Counted from the first letter of the stretch, positions 34,930 through 45,312 are shown. The stretch: DNA of 64,000 nt from Sclerotinia nivalis (GCA_029531795.1 JAPEIS010000009.1:2232001-2296000); one strand, 5' to 3'. Notes: generated from the letters alone by a model not told the origin. Program-made: numbers and translations.

Positions 34930-36114
34930 ATGAGTTCGAGGATGGATGAAATTATTTTTTCGGATGCTATTAGCATCGCACCTAGTGATGTTTCATCATC
35001 ACGAAGTTCCGCACGTAGTTCTCGCAAGAGAACGTACGAGATACATTCTCGGTGGGTTTTCTTAACTTACGCGCAGAGTAACGTTCAATCAAAATCAGAT
35101 TTTGAGTTATTATTTATGCAAATGCTGTCACGCATTGGGTATGACGGTAGTTATTATGGATGTTTGGAACATCATCAGGATGACAATCCTGGAATACATT
35201 ATCATGTATTGGTTCATTTTGGTAAGCAGCCATCGTGGACGTTGTCCACGGCACGGAAGTATCTGTGCGTTGAAGACGACGGAGAATCACATTCTCTTAA
35301 TATCGTGTCACGAGGACAGAAAATTAATAATTTTATTGAGAATCATGTTTCGTATGTTGAGAAATATGGAGACACTTTTGGTGTACGACCATTGGTGGGA
35401 GAAGGTCGACGAGAGGAGAAGAAACGTAAGTGGGAAGCGGTGAGCGCGGAGAAGACAACAGTTTCTAAGTTGCAGAAGGTGAAGGAAGAGTTTCCTGATT
35501 CGTATTACAAATGTTTTAACAGCATACAGTCTGCTGTGAAGTATGAGCATCGTGGGGAAGATGCGTATGAGGCGTTTGAATTGCCTTCGTATATCGATAC
35601 GAGTAGGTTTGTTGTACCGGAAGTTATACTCCAATGGGAGGTGGAGAATTTAATGATGCCGGAGCCTGGGCGTCGTAAGAGTTTGTTAATTATTGGCGAA
35701 TCCCGGACAGGGAAGAGCACCTTGGCGCAGTTTATAGCGTCACGCTACGGAGTTTTTTCGGAGTTTGACACGGAGTGGGACTTGAATGGTTTTCGAGAGG
35801 GGCAGGTATGTGCCGTGTTTCATGATATTCAGAAGGGATTTCCTCATTGGAAGTCTGTGTTTGGTTGTCAAGCGTCGGTGACTGTGCACGAATGGTATGC
35901 AGCGACACGTCGCATGCGTTGGGATGTACCATCGATTTGGGTTTGTAACCGCGACGATGATCCTCGGGATTGGGGTGATGCCCAACGTAGATATATATCT
36001 GGGAATGCTGTTGTGTATGAAGTTGGTTTTGGAGAAACACTTGTTTCTTCCCTCGAGGCAGAGTTATGGAACAAGGGGGGGTCCCCAGAGTACGAGAGTG
36101 GAGGGGCCCCCTGA
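34930..36114 (+). CDS. rep: Rep protein: HUH endonuclease plus SF3 helicase, genomovirus/geminivirus class
   Basis: Intact intronless frame of 394 residues from the ATG at 34930. The N-terminal 40 residues are Ser/Arg-rich and may hold a nuclear localisation signal. HUH motifs follow: I FLTYAQ (44-49), II HYHVLVHF (90-97), III YVEKYGD with Tyr142 as nicking residue and Lys145 (142-148). Helicase motifs: Walker A GESRTGKST (256-264), Walker B VFHDIQ (296-301), motif C IWVCN (336-340). The helicase region resembles genomovirus Rep (GxxQ, W..P.IWxCN.D). Walker B has His at the first acidic position. Such proteins start rolling-circle replication by nicking an origin and joining the 5' end to Tyr. 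The last about 14 codons lie inside repeat R2. It is longer than the usual genomovirus Rep of about 330-350 residues. No capsid gene accompanies it. Confidence 0.9.
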   Translation: MSSRMDEIIFSDAISIAPSDVSSSRSSARSSRKRTYEIHSRWVFLTYAQSNVQSKSDFELLFMQMLSRIGYDGSYYGCLEHHQDDNPGIHYHVLVHFGKQPSWTLSTARKYLCVEDDGESHSLNIVSRGQKINNFIENHVSYVEKYGDTFGVRPLVGEGRREEKKRKWEAVSAEKTTVSKLQKVKEEFPDSYYKCFNSIQSAVKYEHRGEDAYEAFELPSYIDTSRFVVPEVILQWEVENLMMPEPGRRKSLLIIGESRTGKSTLAQFIASRYGVFSEFDTEWDLNGFREGQVCAVFHDIQKGFPHWKSVFGCQASVTVHEWYAATRRMRWDVPSIWVCNRDDDPRDWGDAQRRYISGNAVVYEVGFGETLVSSLEAELWNKGGSPEYESGGAP

Positions 36115-36173
36115 AGGGAGGGAGGGTTCCCTTCGACGGATGGGGGGGACGGAGTCCCTTAGTATTAGAGTAG
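36050..36173 (+). repeat. Right repeat, copy 2 (R2)
   Basis: Overlaps the 3' end of the Rep gene and continues about 60 bases past its stop. A G-run/C-run stem (AGGGGG...CCCC with GGGG CCCCCT) flanks AGAGTACGAGAG. TAGTATTAG lies at 36160-36168, where similarity with R1 ends. Confidence 0.8.
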
Positions 36174-36504
36174 AAATTTTAATTTTATGTTTCAGTGTTA
36201 TCTGTTATACTGTTATCTAACCTTTCATACTACAAAAACACTTAACTGCGCAATGGGTCCTGCACGGGCCAGAACTTTTCTCGAAAATATCATATATAAC
36301 CTTTCGAAATTCTTTAAATTTAGTACAAATCGAGAAATAATTGAATAAATTGAAAAATAATAATAGTGAAATAATTATAAGAATTAGGATTTTCAAATGA
36401 TATAATTATTCCTTTGGAGGACAAGCTGCAAGGTAGGTTTTGAGGTGCCGGACTCAAAGCTCGTTTGCGATACTGTAAAAGTATTTGTAAGTTAGATAGA
36501 ATGT

Positions 36505-36827
36505 AATTTCTATGTGAAGATGGCCGACCACGTCGCGAGACCACTGATGCAGGTCGATGCATCTCAAAAGTCGATGAAACTTTCATAGAGAATGGAAAGT
36601 TCTCTATGAATATGCCTGGACAATGGGAGGAGCCACTGATTCCAAACTCGAATCTTGTCCTTTTTCTTGCTCTCGACACACTGCGGTACCTTTATCCGGG
36701 AATTTCTTACAGTGTGTATCGCGAGCTGTGTCTCTATGATTCGAATAGGCTTGTTACCGAGGCCAAGATTCAGCAGGTTGAGGAGGATCTGCGAAATGGT
36801 ACTCTGCTTGGTTTGGGCAAGGATTGA
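36505..36827 (+). pseudogene. Orphan exon-like reading frame downstream of the Rep element
   Basis: A frame running from about 36505 to the stop at 36825-36827 encodes about 107 protein-like residues, including GQWEEPLIPNSNLVLFLALDTLRYLYPG and a helical VEEDLRNGTLLGLGKD end. No clear start or acceptor was found, and upstream frames are broken. It could be the last exon of a gene disrupted by the island, possibly the ankyrin gene, or a separate relic. Not recognised. Confidence 0.3.
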
Positions 36828-38486
36828 CCAGCATCCGAGAAGAGTTATGCGACAGCTTCACTGACAGAAAATTATCCTTTTCATGATTGCACAATCGATC
36901 AAGAACGGAGTCACTATCAAAAGTTGAAATGAGAGCACAAAGCTTTCCATCTATACGAATTTATTTTGCGAGTTAGGAACGAGATTCTTGCTTTTGCTTT
37001 TAGGTCTAATATATCTCAGTCTTTTGATGTAGGGAATCAAATAGTGTTACTGGGATGTCGATTTTTAATTCAGTTTGGCTTTGATAATTCATTTGGGTTT
37101 TTTAATGCTTTTCAATATGCTAGTTTAGATTCGATAGTACTTTTCATTGTCCCAATTTTGATCTGATAGTCATCTCCAATGTTACGATTCAGATTTGGCG
37201 ACCATCTTCAACTTTCCGGTTGCAATTCCACAATACTTTTCATCGTCCCAAATTCCGCAGTTGAAATACCTAGAAATTAGATTTCCAAAAGAGATGACTT
37301 TTAGCATAGGATATATATCGTACACCACTTTTCCCATGAATAAATACTCCCACGCCAAATAATTAACTCATCAACAATAGTTTAAATCATGATATACACT
37401 GCAGACTATCCTTCACTCGGCCCCATGGAAATAAATCCTCATCAATCGATAATAAACGCCTGAATCCATCTTATTACTTCTGATCTCGCCTAGCAACTCT
37501 CGCAATAAGCTTTCAAATCTTATATACCAGTATATCATTTAATGTTACAAAATATACATTATGCGCAAAAATGTCGATGAGCAGAAATTGAAATATATAT
37601 TTTATACTCGTAATATCGTTTATAATACATAACCGGCGAGGACGGTCTGTTTGACGAACGCCAATAGGCGACATCCGCGGTCTGCGCGACAGAACGGCTC
37701 CCTCAGGTTTACAGAAATGAAGGAAAGTGGAAATGGACCAGACCTCTGTATATAAACACCCTCAGGACTGCCCGTCCCTATACCATTCGGGAGGTTCGGG
37801 ACCCCTTACGGGTCCCCACGGACGTTAAATACTATCATCATCATCATCATCATCATCGTTTATAATAGTAGCTGGTATTTTAATCCATTAGCTAAATCCA
37901 CCTTTCACTCAAGATATATAAAGATCTTATACCTCGAATCCCAGTTATAATTCATCAATCTCTCCAGACCGAAAAAACCCTTCGATATTTTTATATTTAT
38001 ACAGAAAATCACGCGAAATTATATACCAGGTAGAAACAACTAACGGGATTAAGTTTATGATTATAGGAGTCTGGTTGCGATTTTTGCCTTTATGATATTT
38101 CTTCCATCGATCGATTTATAAATAAATAAATTAGGTAGGTAGGTAGATGACTCCTTCCCAATGATATATTAGCAGAATTCAATCGTTAAGGTAAGATATT
38201 ACTTTCGCATTTATCAAGGTGATCTAATTAGGTTAGGCCGTTCAGCTGGCCAGGGCGTTCAGTTGGCTAGTCCTAGTTTCAGGTATATCATCATGCATCG
38301 CAGTGTCTCTTCCCCACCTGTTGAGCCACCTCGTTGGCTAGCTTGAAGATAGGCAACCATATACATCTCATTCATCTCATATAAGTATATATGAACCATA
38401 CACAAACAAACATATACACGACCTAAGATAAAACATAATCCAAGGCTCAAGAAATATTCCCTATCACCCATCAAACAATACTCAGC
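36828..38486. other. AT-rich island flank
   Basis: Apart from the LINE-like tail at 37.6-37.9 kb nothing gene-like is seen. Sequence at 37.3-37.6 kb and 37.9-38.2 kb is very AT-rich. Confidence 0.5.
37635..37858 (+). mobile_element. 5'-truncated LINE-like (Tad-type) 3' end
   Basis: A sharply more GC-rich block of about 200 bases ends in a hairpin (GGGACCC 37798-37804, loop CTTAC, GGGTCCC 37810-37816), then CCACGGACGTTAAATAC and an ATC microsatellite (to 37858). This layout is typical of the 3' end of fungal Tad-clade non-LTR retrotransposons. No reverse transcriptase coding sequence remains. Confidence 0.6.
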
Positions 38487-39463
38487 ATGTACACAGCCCA
38501 AACATCAGCTCTCACTGTCCCTGAAATCCTCACTTCAATCCTTTCCCATCTCGATATAAGCACTCTCCTCTTCTCCCAACGCGTTTGCAAATCTTGGTGC
38601 GAAGTAATTCAAACCTCTCCTATACTTCAACAATGTTTATATTTTACTTCTTCTTCTTCGTCTTCTTCTTCCTCCAATAAAAAACCCCCACCGATTTTAA
38701 ACCCACTACTAGTAGAAAGATTCCCCGCATGGTTCACGACATTAAAAATGGGCATATACGACATGAATGCCTTCGAAGAGCTCGAATGGTGCGACGGAAT
38801 TCGAGATGAGAATATGAACATCAATCTGGATTTCTGGAACCAAAATCAGAATATGGAGATGAAGCGGAGCCCATCGGAAAAAGCATTTACGTATAGTAAA
38901 GCTAGTTGGAGGAATATGCTCGTGGTGCAACCTGCCGCGAGGGAAATTATAGTAGATGCGGAGACGAGTTCTATGGGTGGGGGTTCGGGGGGTGTGGCGA
39001 GGGTTGGGGTTGCAGGGGGGGTGAGGATGGGGATGCTGTTTGATTATGTGTGGATGGTTGTTGTGAGGCCGGTTAGTGGGTTTGGGTTTGATTGGAGGGG
39101 GTGAGTGGGGTGAGGGGGAATGCGGATGGAGATGTTGATGGAGGTGGAGATTGGGGTGGAGATTGGGGTGGAAGGGGGGAGATTTTTAAATATTTGGGGA
39201 GGGGATGGAGGGGGAGGGGGAGCGAGGGGTTGGGGAATTGGGATGGTAGGGTTCGATTGATGACGAGGTGTACGATGCAGTGTTGTCCGAGTGATGAGGA
39301 TGCTTTGATGCAAAGGGTGGTGAGTGATGGATATAGGAAGTGGGATGTTAAGTGGAAAAGGATTGAGCGGGAAGAGGGGCAAGAGGGGTATAGACCGTGG
39401 GGACAAACAGATCTTGAGGGGAGTGGGGAGTGGAAGGTTGAAGAGGAAGAGGAAGGGAAGTAA
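38487..39463 (+). CDS. F-box protein, model uncertain at the 3' end
   Basis: Exon 1 (38487-39100) starts MYTAQTSALTVPEILTSILSHLD and has a full F-box (about 10-55: LFSQRVCKSWCEVIQTSP), a Ser run from a TTC repeat at 38646-38670, then a variable C-terminal part. The frame ends at a strong donor (GTGAGT at 39101). A second frame with plausible continuation (VRLMTRCTMQCCPSDEDAL) runs to the stop at 39461-39463. One phase-compatible acceptor lies near 39174, but it is purine-rich, so the junction is uncertain. F-box proteins recruit substrates to SCF ubiquitin ligases through Skp1; the target is unknown. Confidence 0.6.
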
Positions 39464-40408
39464 TTGTGGAGGGTTTTTTGAGGTTAATGAATTAGGATAT
39501 TGGAAGAATTAGGGGATTTCATATTTAATAATAATGGAAAAAAAAACAAATTTAATTTATCATTGTTATCATATGCATTTGATCAGCTAATATATTGATA
39601 TAGTTAGGGATAATTTTAATTTTTAGATGATTATATAAAACGATTATATGATTTATATCTATGGGTGATTCAATACCTAGGTGTTTTATAGGGTAATTAT
39701 CCTATGAAATTTTGATGGGTAAGGTACACTACCTGTAGAGGTTAAATACACCTGATAGGGTACGGGTGCCCATGCATGGCACTGCCATGTGTTCTACATG
39801 TGACTTTTGCTCTTCGATTGGCATGCACAATGGATCAGCTTGAACGTGGTGATCACTTTAATCAACCCTTGAATACCTCACAACGGGCTCAGGTGAACTC
39901 CCGCATCTCCATTATCTTATCTGGGGCTACTTCACGCGATGAGTACACATGGCCATGCGGCATAGTTTGAATCGCAAGTTCTTCGAGAATACTATATTCA
40001 GCTAAGTATCCACCCCAAGAAGCGGAATAAGGTTGCATCTCTGTGCTGTTTTCAGCTGATGTTTGAGGAACAGCTTGTATATTGAAGCTATACTGAAAGA
40101 TTTCACAAGCCCTAACGTAGGAAAATTGCCTGGCGAGCTTTCCAGAAAGAGGTATCCGGCCCGTCCCAAAAGTTGAAATGAAAAGTTCCACGCCTATACC
40201 ATAACGGGTTCACCTCATTGTGTATCTGCGGATTAAGACATAATAGTCCCGGATAGCAAGAGCTTCCATCCTTTCTTCTTTCTTAACAATCTCGAGGCAA
40301 GTATATATATAGGGCAGATCGTACCATCCGGGATAAGGTGGCTTTGTATCAGAAAGTGTATTTCCGAAGGAAGTCGCAAGAATGGACAAGATGCCGTTGA
40401 TGGTTTTA
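39464..40408. other. Intergenic region with a possible out-of-frame continuation of the minus-strand gene
   Basis: 39.5-39.75 kb is AT-rich. On the minus strand, 40479-40210 has a protein-like frame (LQSWNFDKRLSKTINGIL, PPYPGWYDLPYIYTCLEIV) that overlaps the end of the neighbouring 2EXR-like gene in another frame. It may be its true C-terminus after an unseen intron or a frameshift. Confidence 0.4.
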
Positions 40409-41670
40409 CTAAGTCTTTTGTCGAAATTCCAACTTTGTAGTCTGAAGCATATCGAGCTCAAAAGCATCCAAATACACACGTGCTCTTTTCTTCGCCACTA
40501 AACGATAGTTATTCATAAGATCTCCTCGATACCGGTGGTTTGTGTTTATTGGAAAGCGAATCGTAGTAGTCATTTTTGATAATCCTGATATATCTCGAAA
40601 AGGGCACAAGGTAGATTCCAAAAGGCTGCTTAGATCCTCTGAAGAACCTTCAAGGGCTGACAACCATGTTGGCATGTGTATTGAGAGTTCAATCCTCAGC
40701 TGTTTAAGGGTGCCACTCTTGGCTAAATAGTCTCCCAATCCTGTTAAAAATTCATGGTTGTTTTGTCTGCTTGATGTTGATGTTGATACCACATTAACAC
40801 CCCGAACATAGATAAATACACGAAGTGATGTCACGAATTTTAACACATGCGGTACGCTTCCTGATAGGAGTGTTGTTTGGTCCAAGAAGTTCACCACATT
40901 CGAGATCCACAGGTGAAATCTCCCGGTTCCGTACCACAGTGGAATGACCTCATAGTAAATCTGCCAATTCAAACGTAATATTTCTGGGTAACAATAATCT
41001 CCATCTTTCCTTAAAAGACCCCATGGACTGAATGTCTCCCATGTAGCAAAATGTGTTCGATTTCTTAAACGACCAGGAGTGATGTGGGATGAAAAATTAG
41101 ACCGAATGTATTCATTTGGAATGAGTTCATTGTAGATCAAAATTCGCAACTCCGGAGGAAGTCGTAAAAATGGAGATTGATTGGTAACAGGTAGGGTATC
41201 ATTTGGATTCAATCTTTCCCTATTTGTGATCTACCAAAGTCCCGTCAGATTAGGTAGACCTTAACAAATGAGAAGTACGGCAATACCTCTTCGGGATCAA
41301 ACCAGTCTTTCCAAACACTCCCCGAAGTGAAAAACTGCATTGCTTTTGAGAGAACTAGCTTGAGGAAATCGGACCCTTGATCATTTTCCATACTGCGAAA
41401 ATGTGCTATGTGTGAGAACTTTGTAATGGTAGCCAAGTATTCAATTAATCCGCGTTCGCAGCCCCAGGGCGGAATATCAAGTGGACAATTTGTGTGCAAA
41501 CAGTCGCCTGTCAGTGGATAGTATTTTCAAAGCGCAGGTATTTTTACCGTTCTTCACATACGCGATGCTGGCGACCGAAAGATAATCGTAAAAGGACAAT
41601 CAATATTAGCAAAGATGGCAGTAGATAACTTTTGGGCGTTTGAGGTAAAGTGTGACCTATTGAATCAGGC
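40409..41670 (-). CDS. 2EXR/F-box-like fungal protein of unknown function, multi-exon
   Basis: At least three exons fit one phase. The first ends TCGC at the GTATGT donor (first intron base 41563). The second begins after an ACAG acceptor with DCLHTNCPLD and runs to DPEE at a GTATTG donor. The third begins ITNRERLNPND and holds FLRLPPELRILIYNELIP, the fungal 2EXR-type motif, and ends at 40409. The middle exon has CERGLIEYLATITKFSHIAHFRSM and SGSVWKDWFDPEE. The N-terminal start was not found; the segment near 41600-41660 reads as coding. These proteins are abundant in Leotiomycetes and their role is unknown. See also the out-of-frame extension downstream. Confidence 0.5.
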
Positions 41671-44440
41671 TGACACCAAAAGCAATTGCCAACAGGTTCG
41701 GAGCGATGCAGGCAACCCTTGGCAGGGTAGTACTCGCTCAGACGTATCATTCCTCGTGTGATGCAGTAACATTGATATACAACAGTACGAGTTCATGGTA
41801 ATGAATAGTCCATAGCATAAAAAATAATCACCTTGGCACAAAAAATAATGTGAAGGAGCATAAACCCGGAGAAGCAGACGAAAATATTCATCTCCGAGGT
41901 ATACCCCCACCCACCCATCATCAAAAATTTTCCACACTAAAAAAGGCAGTTTACACCATTTGCACCATTTGCACCAATTTCTCACTCACACTAACCTAGC
42001 ACAGACCACCCCACCCAAACCTATATAATCCCCTCTCCCCCAGACCCTCAGGGAAAAAAGTATCGACAATACTTCAAAGAATCATTTCTTTAGTAAACGT
42101 CCTTCTTCTGTGTTCTCTACAAGAGCCACAGACTCCAACTGGGAAGATGAGCCGATCCTCAATGTCCTAGAGTGAAACCGTTTTGCTTTCGTTTTATTCC
42201 TCTCTCTTTTGGGAGGAGTAACGTCGTGTTTCTGGAAACAGATGTGATGTATAGAAAGTGGTGATGATCTCGACCCTTTTTTGATTGACTTCGGTCGTTG
42301 GATTTGGGTGGGCGTTGATGGACGTCTGACCAGTTTTTGAAACACTTTTTTTTCATTGCATATTTGGCCTGGTGCTGGGTTGTGAAGAAGATTTCGTTTT
42401 TCATTTTGCGCTGTATTGGTGACAGAGTTTTCATATGACGCTATCCATAATTTCGGATGGATTCAACCGTGAAAACCCTGCCACTTTAATCACCTCGGTT
42501 TACCTCGCGACATCAATCAATCAATCCTGCTAGCCGCTAGGTATATTCAAGAACTCTGATTGCTATCCATTACAATCAACCATACTCCACACAACAACAA
42601 CAATAGCAACCTCAATCCCGTCGCAACAAATCACGTCCAATCCCACAAAATCTCGCAATCTCTAACCTCACGAGAAGAATACGCCCGCGATCAATTTTAT
42701 CCATCCGACAATTCAAAACAAGATGTTATTTTGCAGTTTCAATAATGGTGATATTGATATTGGTTTGATGTATTGATGTATCCTTCTGAATGAACAGAGA
42801 GTCTGAATGGATTTTGGATCGCTGGTACCAATGTGTGTGTTGGGGATTGATGATTGGGGATTGATTTTGGATTTTGGATTTTATTGTTCCATTGTACAGG
42901 TAGGTGTATGTTATCTAACTTTGACTTCTTACAAATATCCACAACATCATCGCATCTCGTACTGCTCGGGTATAACTTCACTAGAAATCGATCGTGTCCA
43001 TCGATTCCCCAACCTTGCAGCAACCTCCCATCTATACCTATCTAACAATCCCTACTGTTACCTTCTCCTTTTTACCAACATCCAAACTCATATATTTTCC
43101 ATCTTCTCCCTCCCTCTCTCCCAAAAAATATCATTAAGACGTCGACAGTGTACAAACTATTTAAGGATCTTTCGAGTGGTGTTGTGTCAGGCGCGAGGTG
43201 AAAGAAAGGGCTGTAGGGTTGTAGAGCTGCAGGACTACAACAGTACTTGGAAACGAGAAGGTATGGAGAGGAAAAGTGACGATGAATGAAGAACAGCAAA
43301 GGAAACAAGTTGTGTATAGTTATAGGCTGGAGTTAAGAAGGCCTCAAATAGATATAGGGATGTGAGGAATGAGGAATGAGGACAGAGTGGTGAATATAAT
43401 AAATTCGTGGGGTGGGTGATTGGGAGATAGAGGGGGGAAAATAATAGTTGGTGCAGGTGAAAAGAAAGCGAAAGTAATGGATATGAGTACGTATTGGATT
43501 TCGATTCTTGCTTTTGGTTTAATAAATGTTTATCGCCAATTGCGGTAGCGACGTCATTCAAATCGGTCGTCAGTTTTGGCTACTGGGTATATTTATTATG
43601 AATGGGCATTGGAAACATACAGGAGATACTGAGGTTTAATTAATTGAAAAGATGGCAATTACTAGCTAGTGCCAAGTACATTGCTCTGTTCCATGTTCCC
43701 TCATAACTGCGTGGTTTCAATGTTTGGCAACTAGTCTACTCTTTCAGATTTGGTTGCGAAGATGGCATTTGTTAAGATTTAGTAAGATGGGTGTCTGGCT
43801 CATTTATTTATTGGATATTGAGTAGTCATCTGATATTTTGTTGCAGTTACGATTATTGGTAAATATCTCCGTCGTTCGAATCTAACACGCGTGATAGTTT
43901 CAAGAGTAAGGAGCTTCACGTCACCGAGAATGATATCTCATGATTTCATTTAACTCTCATTTATGTGGCCTATGCTTGCATTTCATGTCCCAATTTCATT
44001 ACATCATCCCAGGTTGCCAATTCCAGACATACTGTTCCCCAGAGTCTATCTTATCATTCTTTGGGCCATTTCCCTACGACATATGTTGAACCTCTATAAT
44101 CACCTAATATCTGCACCTCTCAAGTTTCATACATGCTTCCCTCGTTTCTTTAGACATTCTCCAATGCCTTAGCTCTCTCCTCAAACCATGCGATCGTCGG
44201 TTCTGCCAAGTCGAGTTTCTCTTCTCTCATTTGTCTTTGGGGTTTGGAATTTGTAGCTGTGGACTCTGTAGGTATGTCATCCTTGACCTCAAAGACTTGA
44301 AAAACTTCTAGAGTCTTCACTGTTTGTAACTTTCGAAGCTCTCCTTCGAGAAGAGAGAAAAACTTCTTTGAAACAAACTCTTGAGCGAGCCCGTAAGACC
44401 CAGAGTGAGGGATGTCAAATCTGTTGCCAGAGGATCTTCC
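41671..44440. other. Long region without a supported gene
   Basis: Short frames on both strands at 42.1-42.4 kb and 42.8-43.6 kb overlap and lack domains. The minus frame around 42470-42082 is open for about 130 codons and basic, but has no ATG. Nothing else was recognised. Confidence 0.45.
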
Positions 44441-44460
44441 TCTACTTCAATAACCAATAA

Positions 44461-44896
44461 CCGTACCAAAAAGGCGTACCAAGATTAGCGTCATATTTCA
44501 TACCGTACTACGTACTACGTGCTATGTTTTATCATGATGAATAAGTCATCAACGATGTATCAGCACTAGTACCTCGTACGGCTAGAATCATACATCTGAG
44601 CAGGTGAGTTTTACTGTACCAAAGAGCCGCACACAAAAAGCCGTACCCGAAATTAGCAACACCATTTATGCCGTACTGCATGTTGCTGTTAGTAGTTATG
44701 AATTGGATATTAATAACTGATTAGCACTAGTGGCTTCTACGGCTCAAATTATGAGCGTTAATGGAAACTTCTCGCTATACAAAGGAAGTTATTAAGATTA
44801 GCGCTATTATTGATGCCGTACTACTTATTGTAATGGATGATGATGATTTAGACACCATAATTCATCAGTGCTAGTGCGTTGTATAATCACGATTAC
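44461..44896. repeat. Three degenerate tandem repeats, about 145-168 bp period
   Basis: Three units share an ordered set of words: ATTAGC (44484, 44652, 44797), CCGTACT (44503, 44671, 44816) and GCACTAGT or AGTGCTAGT (44563, 44724, 44867). Units 1 and 2 start near GCCGTACC or GCGTACC and end near GTACGGCT or CTACGGCT, so each is bounded by short inverted ends. The spacers between the words differ. This may be a decayed satellite or nested MITE. Confidence 0.65.
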
Positions 44897-44959
44897 ATAA
44901 TCTAAACCATCATTTATATAAGATCTGCGATCCAAACTATGTCTGGTTTATAAACAATA

Positions 44960-45312
44960 TTAGAATCTAACCGTACTGGCATGATGTGGCTCTCGAATGA
45001 GTTCTGTTCCCCCTTATGAGAACCCCTGTACTCGCTTGGGGAGTGCTGTGACCCACTACGGATTGATTGATTGATTAAATTAACGTCTACACTGAGTCTA
45101 AGACTATCTGAGACGGCTGGAGGCTCTTTCAAACCCCTAACAGGTAACATAATGAAGGTAAGCTGGCTTATAGGCCTGGCTAAATACATAATTTGAACAA
45201 TTGAGATTGACTCAATCTTTTGAATTGAATGGAGGAAGTGAAAACTAGTCCTGGGGAATGATCCCAAGACCCACTACGGAGTGTAGGGCTTTACAGTGTG
45301 TTAGCACTGTAA
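44960..45312 (+). mobile_element. Two LINE-like 3' tails of one family
   Basis: The word GACCCACTACGGA occurs at 45050-45062 and 45268-45280, each preceded by a GGGGA(G/A)TG block with a local C-run/G-run hairpin. The first is followed by GATTGATTGATT, a simple tail of the kind non-LTR elements leave. The second is followed by a perfect hairpin (TTACAGTG 45291-45298 and CACTGTAA 45305-45312). Both are probably truncated retroelement ends. The left limit is approximate. Confidence 0.4.

Larger units (their letters stand above)
33690..36173 (+). mobile_element. Endogenous CRESS-DNA-type Rep element, two tandem copies
   Basis: The block has four ordered repeats: L1 (33696), R1 (about 34331-34455), L2 (34656) and R2 (about 36050-36173). 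L copies start with a G run and a CCCCATC/GATGGGG hairpin. R copies share about 120 bases with only a few changes and indels. Between L2 and R2 lies one intact Rep gene. Between L1 and R1 the interior is decayed and AT-rich. The spacer R1-L2 is rich in hairpins. The order fits integration of a circular replicon as a partial tandem, or two rounds of insertion. No capsid-like frame is visible. The exact ends and any target duplication could not be fixed. Confidence 0.75.

Noticed and set aside
33690..36173. Canonical nonanucleotide TAATATTAC as origin of the Rep element
   Set aside because: I did not find this word in the element; only weaker candidates are reported.
42082..42470. Minus-strand frame open for about 130 codons, basic
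   Set aside because: No ATG in frame and no acceptor site found; a second frame over the same DNA is equally open.
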